A DNA stretch of 64,000 nt, from positions 1 to 64,000 of the forward strand of contig NZ_AUXT01000024.1 of NCBI RefSeq assembly GCF_001625595.1, written 5' to 3'. The notes beneath the pieces are model-generated. The model was not told the DNA's origin. It ran no database searches and was given only the letters and a program-made list of their open reading frames with translations. Below are positions 10,393 through 19,420 of this stretch, piece by piece (the first letter of the stretch is position 1; each line of letters begins with the position of its first letter). The DNA comes from Pseudoalteromonas luteoviolacea NCIMB 1942. Its GTDB lineage: Bacteria > Pseudomonadota > Gammaproteobacteria > Enterobacterales > Alteromonadaceae. Made by a program: the position numbers and the translations under genes.

Positions 10393-11352
10393 TTACAAAT
10401 CTGCAGTAACTATTTCTTTTGCACCGTCTTGATCAAAGTCCATGCAAAGGAAGTAAGGCAACTTGGCAAATTGCTCTCCCACCTTGATCCCGAACATTTC
10501 TTCTAAAGGAAAGGCATCAACCTGATTAAAGGTCACTTTGTATTCATCTTTCAAAAACCCTAATTTGTGGATTTTCTTCACTGTTGATGGAGAATGCACG
10601 ACTGCACTGTAAACACTATTTTCAGCATACCCATCTGGAAATTGCTTAAATAGAATTTGAGCTAATTGAGGATTAGAGAAACCAGTAAACAAGTGCTTAA
10701 AGAAATCAATACCAACACCTAAATCAAGGACACTATTATGAATAAGGTCCGCAACCTCTTTACCAATTTCAATGGCTTCTTCAAACCATGTGTCGTCGTC
10801 AGCAACTCTTTCTATCGACAATAATTCGTACCAAGCCATTTTTTTATCTGCTTTAAATGGCTGAAACGTTTCCAAACTTAAGGAAAAATAATCGGCGCGA
10901 TGTTGACTTGATGGCATCTGATATTTGCACAAATACTTGTTATATCCCCAAGTTTCTCGGCCATTCACCAAAGCGTTAATATTGTTTACCGTGATAAATG
11001 CTGGAAACCAATACAGATGCGTCATCTTATTCTCTTGTTTACTAATTTGAGCAATTGGTAGCCACACGATAATATCCGTCTCTTGCATATAACCATAATT
11101 ACTAAAAGGCGGCACTTTAGAGGCGATATTTTCAATATCTGTAAAAGTTAGCAAGCAATAAGAAGACAAGGCTCTAAAAGCAATGTTTTCACTTGGTACT
11201 GAATTTAGCGTTAAATCTACATAGTTTTGGATGGTATCGAGCTCACCTTTTACAAAAAAGCCATACATCATTGCGTTAAGCATTCGGCATGGCGGTTTTG
11301 CTATGGGGTTTCCCGGGAAGTGTCGATAAGGAATACTAGGCTGATCTGACAT
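10393..11352 (-). CDS. Acetoacetate decarboxylase family protein
   Basis: A 319-residue protein. The family signature is visible as NGRETWGYNKY (about 130-140), matching the GRE..GYPKK segment of acetoacetate decarboxylase. The Lys that forms the Schiff base in the Clostridium enzyme appears retained (K139), but the neighbouring Lys that lowers its pKa is a Tyr (Y140), so true decarboxylation is doubtful; several ADC-superfamily members act instead as aldolase-dehydratases on other keto compounds. AAGGAG precedes the ATG. It is 24 bp after the hydrolase and 18 bp before the FAD enzyme, so the three are very likely one operon acting on one unknown metabolite. Family assignment is firm, reaction unknown. 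Confidence 0.75.
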   Translation of the reverse strand: MSDQPSIPYRHFPGNPIAKPPCRMLNAMMYGFFVKGELDTIQNYVDLTLNSVPSENIAFRALSSYCLLTFTDIENIASKVPPFSNYGYMQETDIIVWLPIAQISKQENKMTHLYWFPAFITVNNINALVNGRETWGYNKYLCKYQMPSSQHRADYFSLSLETFQPFKADKKMAWYELLSIERVADDDTWFEEAIEIGKEVADLIHNSVLDLGVGIDFFKHLFTGFSNPQLAQILFKQFPDGYAENSVYSAVVHSPSTVKKIHKLGFLKDEYKVTFNQVDAFPLEEMFGIKVGEQFAKLPYFLCMDFDQDGAKEIVTADL

Positions 11353-11376
11353 ACATAACTCCTTCTACTTTAAGTT

Positions 11377-11988
11377 TTACATAGTCAATTCTAGTCCACT
11401 TTTTATTCTCCGGTTGGCTAATTTTAACTTAATTGCTTGTTCGATATTACCTTGGCAAATTCGCGTATAATGCTGATATGCCTGAGCACAGAAGTTTTCA
11501 GAAAGCGAATTCATAAAACCATGTGAGTAACGTGTTCGATAGCAATTAACACCATGCACACTCGATAAGTGCTCTATTACTGGCTTTATATCAAAATGGT
11601 TTTCTTCATAGGGGAAATAGATATCGACATCGCACTTTGGGTGTAACTGCAAATGGTTGCGTATCTGACCTGGATAAAATGCAATAAGCTTAGTAGCGCT
11701 CTTTATGGGCATCGCAGCTAATGCTCGCCAGCTTGCCACAGCGCCCGCTGAAAACCCAATAATCAAATCAGGCTGTTTACTTGAAATGGCCTCGACGACC
11801 TTCTCAACATATTTGTCGTGGCCTGTCATTTCTATAAATTGCTGATAAACGGTTGGCTCATCCCTATCAATGTGCCCCTGTCTAAATGGATAAGGCGAAC
11901 AAATGGCTGTGCTGCCATCTAATTCATTTACAAAACCTTCAAGGCTTTTGGTTTGACCGAAAATATCACTCACTACAAGCGTAATCAT
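11377..11988 (-). CDS. Alpha/beta-hydrolase, dienelactone-hydrolase-like
   Basis: A 203-residue cytoplasmic protein. I chose the ATG at 11988 (MITLVVSDIFGQ), which has AAGAGA about 8 bases upstream; a TTG 39 bases earlier is in frame but less likely. The nucleophile elbow GFSAGA follows the strand DLIIGFSAG at about residue 83, a candidate acid (D or E) lies near CDVDIYFPYEE, and a His in SHGFMN near residue 165 completes a plausible catalytic triad. The size and HGF context resemble dienelactone hydrolases. It heads the probable operon with the ADC-like and FAD-dependent genes; the 300-bp divergent region upstream should hold its promoter. Substrate unknown. Confidence 0.7.
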   Translation of the reverse strand: MITLVVSDIFGQTKSLEGFVNELDGSTAICSPYPFRQGHIDRDEPTVYQQFIEMTGHDKYVEKVVEAISSKQPDLIIGFSAGAVASWRALAAMPIKSATKLIAFYPGQIRNHLQLHPKCDVDIYFPYEENHFDIKPVIEHLSSVHGVNCYRTRYSHGFMNSLSENFCAQAYQHYTRICQGNIEQAIKLKLANRRIKSGLELTM

Positions 11989-12293
11989 AGCATTTCTCTT
12001 ATTATTGAAATTAACTTGATACGCCAACCCTGTATTCTACCCAAAGCGTTTGGTTAAAAACACTTTTGATTTACCTAAAAACAAGACCAATCCTTGAACA
12101 GACTCTATTGGCCACCGCACTTATTCCCACAAAAAGGTTGGTGTACAAACTCAAATGTAGCAAAAACAATAAAATTGTAAAATTAATTACAAATCTAAGT
12201 TTCTAAATTTAATGTAAGTAAGTTAGTTAGTCTAGGTTGGAAATTACGCCGTTTTTGCTAAGCTTTATTGATAAGAAAATAAGAGAGTTAAGC

Positions 12294-13157
12294 GTGCGCA
12301 AAACATTATTTTTGTTATTAATGCTAATTGGGCCTGCTAAAGCCAAGTCTATAGATTGGATCATCACTGATTTTCCCCCATATTACATGATCAGTGACGA
12401 CCTAGAAGGTACGGGTCGAGAAGAGTTAGAAGGTACGGGTCGAGACGAGCTAGTGATCAATTTACTTCACGAACACTTACCTGATTACAGTGAAAAAAAA
12501 ATATTTTTTCCTGCCAGCAGGGCTATTAAAGCGTTAAGTGATAAAAGAAAAACTTATTGCATGTTATCACTGTACAAAACCAGAGAGCGGCAAAGGTTTA
12601 TGCACTTTAGCGACAACTATGCAACAATAGGCCTTTCTCCTACCCTTGCAATTTCGAATAAAACGCTCGCCGCATTAAACAAGCAGCAGCTTGAAACAGT
12701 GAGCTTAAAGCAGTTTATTGAAAAAAATAATTTAGTGTTAGGCGTTGTCATGCAACGCTCTTACGGCAGTGTTTTAGATGATATCATTAAATCTCTGCCT
12801 AAAGAACAAGTGCTCACAAGACCAGGGCAAGACGCATTAGAGAGCTTGACAAATATGCTCATTAAGAACCGAGTAGATGCTGTTATCGGATATCCGAGCG
12901 AACACCATTATATACATAAGCTTACCCATACCAGAGCGCAGTTGTCACAACTGCTGCTCGATGACATAGCGCCACTGGCGTATGGTTATGTAGGGTGTAC
13001 AAAGAACGATAATGGTAAGCAAATTATCAGTATGATAAACGAAACCATACCAGAACTGACTAACTCTCAAGCCTTCAAGAGCATCATGGTCAAGTGGCTG
13101 CCATGTTATTTAGAAACTAAGTTAGATAAATTATTGAAAGGCAAAGTAAGTTCTTAA
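12294..13157 (+). CDS. Periplasmic solute-binding-like protein (TIGR02285-type)
   Basis: A 287-residue protein from the GTG at 12294, chosen because AAGAGAG lies 8-9 bases upstream and the product then starts with a good signal peptide (RKTLFLLLMLIGPAKA); a TTG at 12237 is also in frame. The mature protein begins WIITDFPPYYM, the PPxx pattern of extracellular solute-binding proteins family 3, followed by PASRAIKAL and FSDNY. It matches uncharacterised periplasmic proteins of Vibrio/Alteromonadales that lack a linked permease, and no transporter gene is adjacent here. An 8-residue tandem duplication lies near residues 37-52. A small hairpin with a T-run follows the stop codon. Ligand unknown. 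Confidence 0.75.
   Translation: MRKTLFLLLMLIGPAKAKSIDWIITDFPPYYMISDDLEGTGREELEGTGRDELVINLLHEHLPDYSEKKIFFPASRAIKALSDKRKTYCMLSLYKTRERQRFMHFSDNYATIGLSPTLAISNKTLAALNKQQLETVSLKQFIEKNNLVLGVVMQRSYGSVLDDIIKSLPKEQVLTRPGQDALESLTNMLIKNRVDAVIGYPSEHHYIHKLTHTRAQLSQLLLDDIAPLAYGYVGCTKNDNGKQIISMINETIPELTNSQAFKSIMVKWLPCYLETKLDKLLKGKVSS
12402..12449 (+). repeat. 24-bp in-frame tandem duplication inside the solute-binding-like gene
   Basis: Two adjacent 24-bp units (12402-12425 and 12426-12449) differ at only two positions and encode LEGTGREE then LEGTGRDE. The segment falls at the conserved G-rich loop after the first strand, where relatives have one copy. It keeps the frame, so the protein stays intact with a longer loop. 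The near-identity at DNA level points to a recent event. Confidence 0.85.
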
Positions 13158-13194
13158 ACCAGACACGCGAATATGTATCTGGTTCAGATTTTTT
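13157..13194 (+). terminator. Rho-independent terminator after the solute-binding-like gene
   Basis: A 7-bp stem (13157-13163 with 13178-13184) is followed by a T-run at 13189-13194. It overlaps the stop codon of the plus-strand gene and the last codons of the convergent ttcA. Confidence 0.55.
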
Positions 13195-14086
13195 AGATAT
13201 TCGTTACATCAATAAACAAAGATTCATCGATGTTAGTTGACGACACTGTCGCTTCACTAAACTGATATTCGCCCCTTTGTGCTTCCCGGTCGATTGGTAA
13301 ATTTTCAAAATCAAATAGATTCGTATCAGCTAGCTGGCTTGGGCTTACATTTTGCAGTGATTTAAAAATACTATCTACGCGCCCTGGTGTCTTTTTATCC
13401 CACTCAACCAACATCGCCTTAATATTTTGTCTTTGCAGATTTTCTTGAGAGCCACACAAATTACAAGGGATAATTGGAAATTGCTTATGCTCTGCATACT
13501 TAATCAGATCTTTTTCACGACAATACGCTAATGGTCTAATGACCACATTTCTTCCATCATCTGAGCGCAATTTAGGCGGCATTGCTTTTAATCTAGAACC
13601 ATGGAACATGTTCAAAAACATAGTTTCAACGATGTCATCCATGTGGTGACCCAGTGCAAGTTTACTTGCACCAATCTTTTCCGCGAAAGAATATAAAGTA
13701 CCGCGGCGTAATCTTGAACATAAACCACAGGTCGTTTTACCTTCAGGTACTTTTTCTCTCACTACTGAGTATGTATCTTTATCAACAATGTAGTATGGGA
13801 TATCTAAACTCTCAAAGTATTCAGGTAAAATATGTTCAGGAAAACCAGGTTGCTTTTGGTCTAGGTTAACAGCGACAACATCAAATTTAATCGGTGCAGC
13901 TTTTTGCAGGTTAAGCAATATATCAAGCATTGCAAAAGAATCTTTACCGCCGCTAATGCAAGCCATTACAACATCACCTTCTTCGATCATATTGTAGTCT
14001 TTAATTACGTTACCAACGTTTCTACGCAGTTTCTTTTGCAACTTATTAAATTCAAGTACTTCTTTTCTATCGTCTTTCTGATTCAT
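13193..14086 (-). CDS. ttcA: tRNA 2-thiocytidine biosynthesis protein TtcA
   Basis: A 297-residue cytoplasmic enzyme that thiolates C32 of certain tRNAs using ATP and a [4Fe-4S] cluster. The PP-loop ATP pyrophosphatase motif SGGKDS is at residues 45-50. The CxxC pair (C120, C123, in [12 protein letters not shown]) and the later Cys in IPCNLCGS give the cluster ligands expected for this family. [17 protein letters not shown] is the conserved helix after the CxxC. Length is normal. It is transcribed alone; a convergent gene lies downstream and a terminator-bounded bkd operon upstream. Confidence 0.96.
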   Translation of the reverse strand: MNQKDDRKEVLEFNKLQKKLRRNVGNVIKDYNMIEEGDVVMACISGGKDSFAMLDILLNLQKAAPIKFDVVAVNLDQKQPGFPEHILPEYFESLDIPYYIVDKDTYSVVREKVPEGKTTCGLCSRLRRGTLYSFAEKIGASKLALGHHMDDIVETMFLNMFHGSRLKAMPPKLRSDDGRNVVIRPLAYCREKDLIKYAEHKQFPIIPCNLCGSQENLQRQNIKAMLVEWDKKTPGRVDSIFKSLQNVSPSQLADTNLFDFENLPIDREAQRGEYQFSEATVSSTNIDESLFIDVTNI

Positions 14087-14238
14087 TACGACTTCTCAGG
14101 GCCCCACAAAACGGCTTATTTAATTGCTACGGGTAAAAAATTTTTAGGGTGTGGATTATACGGACTTTTACAACCAGTTGGAATATATCCGTGTAGATAA
14201 ACTATAGCGACTGGGGTTGTTTTTAAACAAAAAGTAAA

Positions 14239-14268
14239 ACGCCTCCAAAACAAAGGCTTTGGAGGCGT
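14239..14268 (-). terminator. Rho-independent terminator of the bkd operon
   Basis: An 11-bp stem (14239-14249 with 14258-14268; ACGCCTCCAAA) is followed in the minus direction by TTTTACTTTTTGTTT. It lies 25 bp past the stop of the E2 gene. Confidence 0.85.
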
Positions 14269-14292
14269 GTAAAGGTCCTTTACAATATAGAT

Positions 14293-15870
14293 TTAGCGCA
14301 TAGCCATCATCATTTTTGCAGGCTCCTCCAAGTAAGATTTCCAAAGGTTATTGAATCGGGCAATTGTGCCACCATCAATAACTCGATGATCTCCCGACCA
14401 ACTTACTTTCATGATAGAACGTGATACCACGTTACCATTCGCATCAAAACGCGGTAAATGCTGTAATTTACCCAGAGCAACAATTGCCACTTCAGGTTTA
14501 TTAATGATTGGCGTTGCAGTAGTACCGCCAATTGCACCGATATTAGATATCGAAATTGTGCCACCTTTAAGTGCATCAGGTGATACGCGCCCTTCTCTGG
14601 CTGCATCCGTTAACTTAGTAACAGCTTCCGCAACGTCCACAATCGACTTATTCTGGCAACCTTTAATATTAGGAACCAGTAAACCTAGTTTACTGTCTAC
14701 TGCCATACCAATATTGTGATCGTCAAAATAAGTAATTTCTGTACACTCATCATTAACTTGCGAGTTTAGAATTGGAAACTCTTTTATCGCTAAAGACAGC
14801 GCTTTGATGAAGAATGGCATCATTGTAAGTTTAATACCTTGCTTCGCATACTGCTCTTTTAATGACACTCTCAGCGCGATTAGCTCCGTTAAGTCAATTT
14901 CATCACTGTAGGTAAAATGTGGAATGGTAGACACTGAAGCAACCATCTGCTTAGCCATCGCAGCTTTCATACCACGAATTGGTTCCACATGTGTACCACC
15001 AGAGCTTGTTACAACAGTTTCTGGTGCAGAAACTTTCTCAGGCGAGGATAAAACTGGCGCTGCCGCTTGACCGCCCTTCAGATACTTTTCTAAATCTTCC
15101 TTATAAACACGACCGTTTTTACCGCTGCCTTGCACCAAACGAATATCAATATCCATTTCACGCGCACGCCTTCTTACAGCTGGAGACGCAACCGCTTTGG
15201 CTGAAACAGCTTTGCCGTTTACTGAGTCACTACTTGGCTGAGCCGGTTGCGGTTTATGTATTTCTAACTGAGCTTCTACGGATTGTGCAGGTGCACTCTG
15301 TGTACCCGCAGAGCCAGAAATACGTACCTGAAATAGAGGACTATGTACCTGGGCAATATCACCTTTTTGATAATAGAGCTTTTCAACAACGCCGTCGTAC
15401 TTTGCAGGGATCTGAACCAGTGCTTTGTCTGTCATTACATCACAAACTGCCTGATCTTCTTTGATCTCTTGCCCTTCGGATACTAACCACTCTACGATTT
15501 CACACTCAACAATCCCCTCACCGATATCTGGTAAGATAAAGTCTTCAAGGTGTGAACCCGTTACTGGTGCGTACTCAGTTGCATTTGAGTTTTCATTACT
15601 ATTAGTCTCTGTGGCTTGTGGCGCAGAATCGCCTGCTACATCCATCGCGAATAACGGTTCGTGCACTTTTGCAATGTCACCTTTTTCATAGTGCAGCTGA
15701 GTGATCACACCATCATGTACAGCTGGAATTTGTACAAGGGCTTTGTCTGTCATGACATCACAAATCGGCTGATCTTCTTTTACTGTATCGCCAACCGCAA
15801 CCAACCACTCTACAACTTCGCACTCTACGATGCCTTCGCCGATATCTGGTAAAATAAATTCTTTAGACAT
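14293..15870 (-). CDS. bkdB: Branched-chain 2-oxoacid dehydrogenase E2 (dihydrolipoyl acyltransferase), two lipoyl domains
   Basis: A 525-residue core subunit of the branched-chain keto acid dehydrogenase complex, transferring acyl groups from E1 to CoA. It has two lipoyl domains, each with [12 protein letters not shown] (lipoyl-Lys at K43 and K149); an E3/E1-binding domain at about 225-262 ([16 protein letters not shown]); and the catalytic domain (about 295-525) with the active-site [13 protein letters not shown]. Linkers are rich in A, P, S, E and Q. One lipoyl domain is common in this family, so the tandem pair, whose modified segments are almost identical, suggests internal duplication. 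It is the last gene of the operon after E1 alpha and E1 beta; E3 (lpd) is not here and is presumably shared with pyruvate dehydrogenase. Confidence 0.93.
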   Translation of the reverse strand: MSKEFILPDIGEGIVECEVVEWLVAVGDTVKEDQPICDVMTDKALVQIPAVHDGVITQLHYEKGDIAKVHEPLFAMDVAGDSAPQATETNSNENSNATEYAPVTGSHLEDFILPDIGEGIVECEIVEWLVSEGQEIKEDQAVCDVMTDKALVQIPAKYDGVVEKLYYQKGDIAQVHSPLFQVRISGSAGTQSAPAQSVEAQLEIHKPQPAQPSSDSVNGKAVSAKAVASPAVRRRAREMDIDIRLVQGSGKNGRVYKEDLEKYLKGGQAAAPVLSSPEKVSAPETVVTSSGGTHVEPIRGMKAAMAKQMVASVSTIPHFTYSDEIDLTELIALRVSLKEQYAKQGIKLTMMPFFIKALSLAIKEFPILNSQVNDECTEITYFDDHNIGMAVDSKLGLLVPNIKGCQNKSIVDVAEAVTKLTDAAREGRVSPDALKGGTISISNIGAIGGTTATPIINKPEVAIVALGKLQHLPRFDANGNVVSRSIMKVSWSGDHRVIDGGTIARFNNLWKSYLEEPAKMMMAMR

Positions 15871-15879
15871 GACTTATCC

Positions 15880-16857
15880 TTAAAATTCCACTGACTTTTT
15901 AATCGCTTCAAACACTTTCAGTGCATCAGGCACATACTCTTTTTCAAGTGACAATGGGTAAGGAGTATCGAGTCCACACACTCGCTCAATTGGCGATTCA
16001 AGATGCAGGAAACACTCCTTTTGAATCGTTGCTGCAATCTCTGCACCAAAGCCATTAGTAATAGGCGCCTCATGGCTAACAACTAAACGCCCTGTTTTAG
16101 TTACTGACTTGATCAGTGTTTCTGCATCCCAAGGTAAAATCGAGCGCAAGTCGATTAGCTCACAGCTAATTCCTGCTTCTTCAGCTTTTTGAGCGGCTTG
16201 TTCAATAATTTCCATTTGGGCACCCCAAGCAAGCACAGTTACATCTGAGCCTTCTTTAACGACTTCAGCTTTACCAATTTCAATGCTGTAATCTTCTTCA
16301 GGTACTTCACCTACAGACGCACGGTAAAGTCGCTTAGGTTCAAAGAAAATCACTGGGTTGTCGTCTTTGATACACGCCCTTAATAAGCCCTTTGCTTGAT
16401 AAGGGTTACGCGGCACAACCAACTTTAAGCCAGGTGTATGAGCAAAGTAGGCTTCCGGTGATTGAGAGTGGTATAAACCACCTGCGATCCCCCCCCCATA
16501 TGGTGTACGGATTGTTAAGTTTCCTACGTTAAATTCATTACCTGAACGGTAACGGAATTTGGCTGACTCATTTACGATTTGGTCAAACGCTGGAAAGATG
16601 TAATCTGCAAATTGAATTTCAGCAAGAGCTGGGGCGCCAAAAGCAGCCAAGCCATTAGCAAAGCCAAGTATTCCCTGCTCTGTCAAAGGTGTATTAAAAA
16701 CACGGTGCTTACCATACTTTTCTTGAAGACCTGAAGTCGCACGAAATACACCACCAAAATAACCAACGTCTTCCCCAAAAATACAAGCTTGTGGGTGCTC
16801 AGCCATGCTGATATCTAACGCCGAATTAATGGCGTGTAACATATTCATCTTAGCCAT
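15880..16857 (-). CDS. bkdA2: Branched-chain 2-oxoacid dehydrogenase E1 beta subunit
   Basis: A 325-residue transketolase-like beta subunit. It begins [15 protein letters not shown] and contains [32 protein letters not shown], and the C-terminal transketolase domain with [22 protein letters not shown] and [13 protein letters not shown], all conserved in E1 beta. With the alpha subunit it forms the thiamine-diphosphate enzyme that decarboxylates the keto acids of Val, Leu and Ile. Its start overlaps the alpha stop by one base (TAATG), giving translational coupling, and E2 starts 9 bp after its stop. Length is normal. Confidence 0.95.
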   Translation of the reverse strand: MAKMNMLHAINSALDISMAEHPQACIFGEDVGYFGGVFRATSGLQEKYGKHRVFNTPLTEQGILGFANGLAAFGAPALAEIQFADYIFPAFDQIVNESAKFRYRSGNEFNVGNLTIRTPYGGGIAGGLYHSQSPEAYFAHTPGLKLVVPRNPYQAKGLLRACIKDDNPVIFFEPKRLYRASVGEVPEEDYSIEIGKAEVVKEGSDVTVLAWGAQMEIIEQAAQKAEEAGISCELIDLRSILPWDAETLIKSVTKTGRLVVSHEAPITNGFGAEIAATIQKECFLHLESPIERVCGLDTPYPLSLEKEYVPDALKVFEAIKKSVEF

Positions 16858-18074
16858 TATTTGATTCTCCCTGCTGTTACTGGATAGGCGTCCGGATATT
16901 TTTTGATATGCTCTTTTAGATCTTCATATTGCTGTTGTAGAGCTGGAATTGGTGTGTCGTAAACGTCAGAAACAAGCTCTTCTAACGCTGGCTTTTGTAT
17001 CTTTTCAGCCACTTTTAACGCAGCTAAAATCTCTTCTCTGATCTTATCTTTGATAGCCTCGTCTTCATTTTCATCTAGCCAACCTTGTTTTTGTAGCCAA
17101 GTTTTAAATCTTGCTACAGGGCAGCTATTTTTAAACTCAGCTTCTTCGTCTTTTGTGCGGTAGCCCGATGGATCGTCTGAAGTTGAGTGCGCACCTAAGC
17201 GATAAGCAATAGACTCAATAAGCACAGGTTCGCCTGTTGTTACTGCGATTTCACGCGCTTTTTTGGTAGCTTCATATACAGCTAGTGTATCCGCGCCATC
17301 CACACGGATTGTTTTAATACCGTAACCCACACCACGTGAAGCGATGCCATCCCCTTTGAATTGTTCGTCAGCAGGTGTAGAAATCGCATATCCGTTGTTA
17401 CGAGCAAAGAAGATCACAGGTGCTTTGTGCACTGCCGCCATATTCAGACCAGCGTGGAAGTCACCTTCAGAAGCGGCACCCTCACCGAAGTAACATATTG
17501 TTACGTTGTCTATTTCTGAACTCAACTCTCCTGAAGCTTTATCAATGTGCTTGAGTTTTTGGCCGTAAGCATACCCTGTCGCCTGAGGAATTTGAGTTCC
17601 TAATGGAGAAGAAATTGTTAAGTAGTGAAGTTCATTCGAACCATAGTGAACCGGCATCTGACGGCCTTTACCTAAATCTTTTTCGTTTGAAAAAAGCTGG
17701 TTCATAAACTGTTCTAACGTGAAACCACGGTAGTGTAATGCAGCTTGTTCACGGTATTGTGCCATGATCATGTCATCTTGCTTTAATGCAGCAGCACTTG
17801 CTGTGATTGCTGCTTCTTCGCCCAAACACTGCATGTAAAAACTGATACGGCCTTGGCGCTGCGCAGCTTGCATACGTTCATCCAACAAACGGATAAATCT
17901 CATTGTGCTATATATCTTAAGCGCCGTTTCTTTATCTAGCTCTGATGCTGTAGCACCATCCAAGATATCACCTTGCTCACTTAAGATTTTTAATGTTGGA
18001 ATGTTAAGCGCATGACCATCGATGAATTCGAGTGCATGGCTTATATTTAACGATATGTTATTGGGGTTAGTCAT
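16857..18074 (-). CDS. bkdA1: Branched-chain 2-oxoacid dehydrogenase E1 alpha subunit
   Basis: A 405-residue alpha subunit, first gene of the bkd operon. The thiamine-diphosphate motif is visible as [19 protein letters not shown] ending at [11 protein letters not shown] (about 190-225), and the phosphorylation-loop region [11 protein letters not shown] is conserved. The enzyme decarboxylates branched-chain keto acids from amino-acid breakdown and also supplies primers for branched fatty acids. A palindrome resembling a LiuR operator lies about 135 bp upstream of its ATG, which would tie it to branched-chain amino-acid catabolism. ATG with GAGAAGG upstream supports this start. Confidence 0.95.
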   Translation of the reverse strand: MTNPNNISLNISHALEFIDGHALNIPTLKILSEQGDILDGATASELDKETALKIYSTMRFIRLLDERMQAAQRQGRISFYMQCLGEEAAITASAAALKQDDMIMAQYREQAALHYRGFTLEQFMNQLFSNEKDLGKGRQMPVHYGSNELHYLTISSPLGTQIPQATGYAYGQKLKHIDKASGELSSEIDNVTICYFGEGAASEGDFHAGLNMAAVHKAPVIFFARNNGYAISTPADEQFKGDGIASRGVGYGIKTIRVDGADTLAVYEATKKAREIAVTTGEPVLIESIAYRLGAHSTSDDPSGYRTKDEEAEFKNSCPVARFKTWLQKQGWLDENEDEAIKDKIREEILAALKVAEKIQKPALEELVSDVYDTPIPALQQQYEDLKEHIKKYPDAYPVTAGRIK

Positions 18075-18206
18075 AACCTACCTTCTCTTGTTGTCATCGC
18101 CAATTTGCAATACTTGCAGTCAATAGCATCGACATAAAGCCCGCGAATAGAGTTTTGAATAATTAGTGCGGTAAATGCAAATTACTTAAATTAAAGCTTT
18201 TGCCAC

Positions 18207-18222
18207 TTTACGTTAACGTAAA
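18207..18222. promoter_or_regulatory. Perfect 16-bp palindrome, candidate LiuR operator of the bkd operon
   Basis: TTTACGTTAACGTAAA is a perfect palindrome in the 245-bp gap upstream of the E1 alpha gene. From memory it closely fits the MerR-family LiuR operator of gammaproteobacterial branched-chain amino-acid degradation genes. The palindrome is seen; the regulator is inference, strengthened by the identity of the downstream genes. Confidence 0.65.
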
Positions 18223-18254
18223 CGGTTATTCAACTAATCCTAGATGAATAACCG
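18223..18254 (-). terminator. 10-bp inverted repeat between astE and bkd, possible astE terminator
   Basis: Arms 18223-18232 and 18245-18254 (CGGTTATTCA and its complement) are perfect, with a 12-nt loop. It lies about 65 bp past the astE stop and directly abuts the candidate operator. The sequence after it in the minus direction is GTTTACG, a weak U-tract, so termination is uncertain. Confidence 0.4.
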
Positions 18255-18319
18255 ATAATTTGCATTTTTATTCTGGAAAGATTTCGATACGGCTATAAAA
18301 ACACCTTTATTTCATATGG

Positions 18320-19351
18320 TTAAATAAAGTTTTCGTTTACTTCCATCGGAATTACGGTTAACAATGCACGTTGACCGAGTGCAACTTTAGCATTTGGGAA
18401 GATGATTGCCTCACCTTCGACTTCCGCAAAAATCTGATTTTCGCCGTCGGTGGCTAATAATTCACCTTTAGCAAAACCAGTGAAATTTACAGCACTGTCG
18501 GGGAATGGGAAAGAAAAGTCTTCACGAGTGCGATTTATTGTTCTGTGCACTGTAAACAATTCGAAATCTTCCGCATTAAATCTCTTATATTTTACCTCTT
18601 CTTGGCTAATTAATGCTTTTAAAGTTTGCCTTGTAGCTTCGAAACTCGCCATATTGTTCTGACCAAACGGCTTTACCTGTCCAAGTTCGACTGTAAATGC
18701 GTCTGCACCAAATTGCTTTGAAGAAAAATAGCTAAATGTAGTTGCTGCGGAGCTCATCATTAAAACAGTATTCACACCGCAAGATAATAAGAATTGGAGT
18801 TGTGACTTTTTCCACGGTTTACCATGCAAAAATGGGTAAACCGCAAACTTTTCATTTTTAGAACCCCTAATAGCAGTATGTAAATCATAGTGCGCGCGGT
18901 AACGACCTTCCTCAACAGTGGTAAAGAAAGTACGTACATAAGCCTCTAATTTAGCAGCTCTCACTTGTTCAGGGTTTTCTGAGCGATTTTCATGCGCGCC
19001 ATTGAACAAACGATTTAAGTTTTCATCCACAAAACGCTGGCCGATATTGATCGATTTAGGGTTACCATAAATGAACAATACACGCTGTTTTAACTCGAGT
19101 TTACCCAGAATAATTTGTTGAATTAGCTCATCACAAATTTCAATAGGTGCAGTCTCATTACCATGCACCGCACTAGAAAATACGATGTCTTTACTGGTTT
19201 TGCACTTCGGCGTGAATTCAATAACACCGGTATCGATTACTTTAACCTCTGTACCATTGGCCAAGGTAAACTGGCTCGGCTCAAGTGAAAATTCATTTTC
19301 ACGAGTTATGGTTAGAAAGTCGCCTGTTGTTTTTAATGTATCAAGGTACAT
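18320..19351 (-). CDS. astE: Succinylglutamate desuccinylase
   Basis: A 343-residue M14-like zinc enzyme that splits N-succinylglutamate into glutamate and succinate, the last step of the arginine succinyltransferase (AST) pathway. Zinc/catalytic motifs are visible: [19 protein letters not shown] (HxxE ligands near 64-67), the later His in [10 protein letters not shown] (about 150) and [12 protein letters not shown] (catalytic Glu). Size is normal. AAGGTGACAG precedes the ATG. It stands alone; the other ast genes are not in the window. A good terminator separates it from pgm upstream. Confidence 0.92.
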   Translation of the reverse strand: MYLDTLKTTGDFLTITRENEFSLEPSQFTLANGTEVKVIDTGVIEFTPKCKTSKDIVFSSAVHGNETAPIEICDELIQQIILGKLELKQRVLFIYGNPKSINIGQRFVDENLNRLFNGAHENRSENPEQVRAAKLEAYVRTFFTTVEEGRYRAHYDLHTAIRGSKNEKFAVYPFLHGKPWKKSQLQFLLSCGVNTVLMMSSAATTFSYFSSKQFGADAFTVELGQVKPFGQNNMASFEATRQTLKALISQEEVKYKRFNAEDFELFTVHRTINRTREDFSFPFPDSAVNFTGFAKGELLATDGENQIFAEVEGEAIIFPNAKVALGQRALLTVIPMEVNENFI

Positions 19352-19381
19352 ACTGTCACCTTATGAGAGATAGAAAAAAGA

Positions 19382-19405
19382 AAAGGCCATTAATGAATGG
19401 CCTTT
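19382..19405 (-). terminator. Rho-independent terminator of seqA-pgm
   Basis: A 10-bp stem (19382-19391 with 19396-19405, AAAGGCCATT) with a 4-nt loop is followed in the minus direction by CTTTTTTC. It lies between pgm and astE. Confidence 0.85.
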
Positions 19406-19420
19406 GAGGATTGTATTAAC

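Noticed and set aside
8128-11988. Carotenoid biosynthesis cluster
   Set aside because: Only the FAD enzyme resembles desaturases; no phytoene synthase, cyclase or prenyl synthase is nearby.
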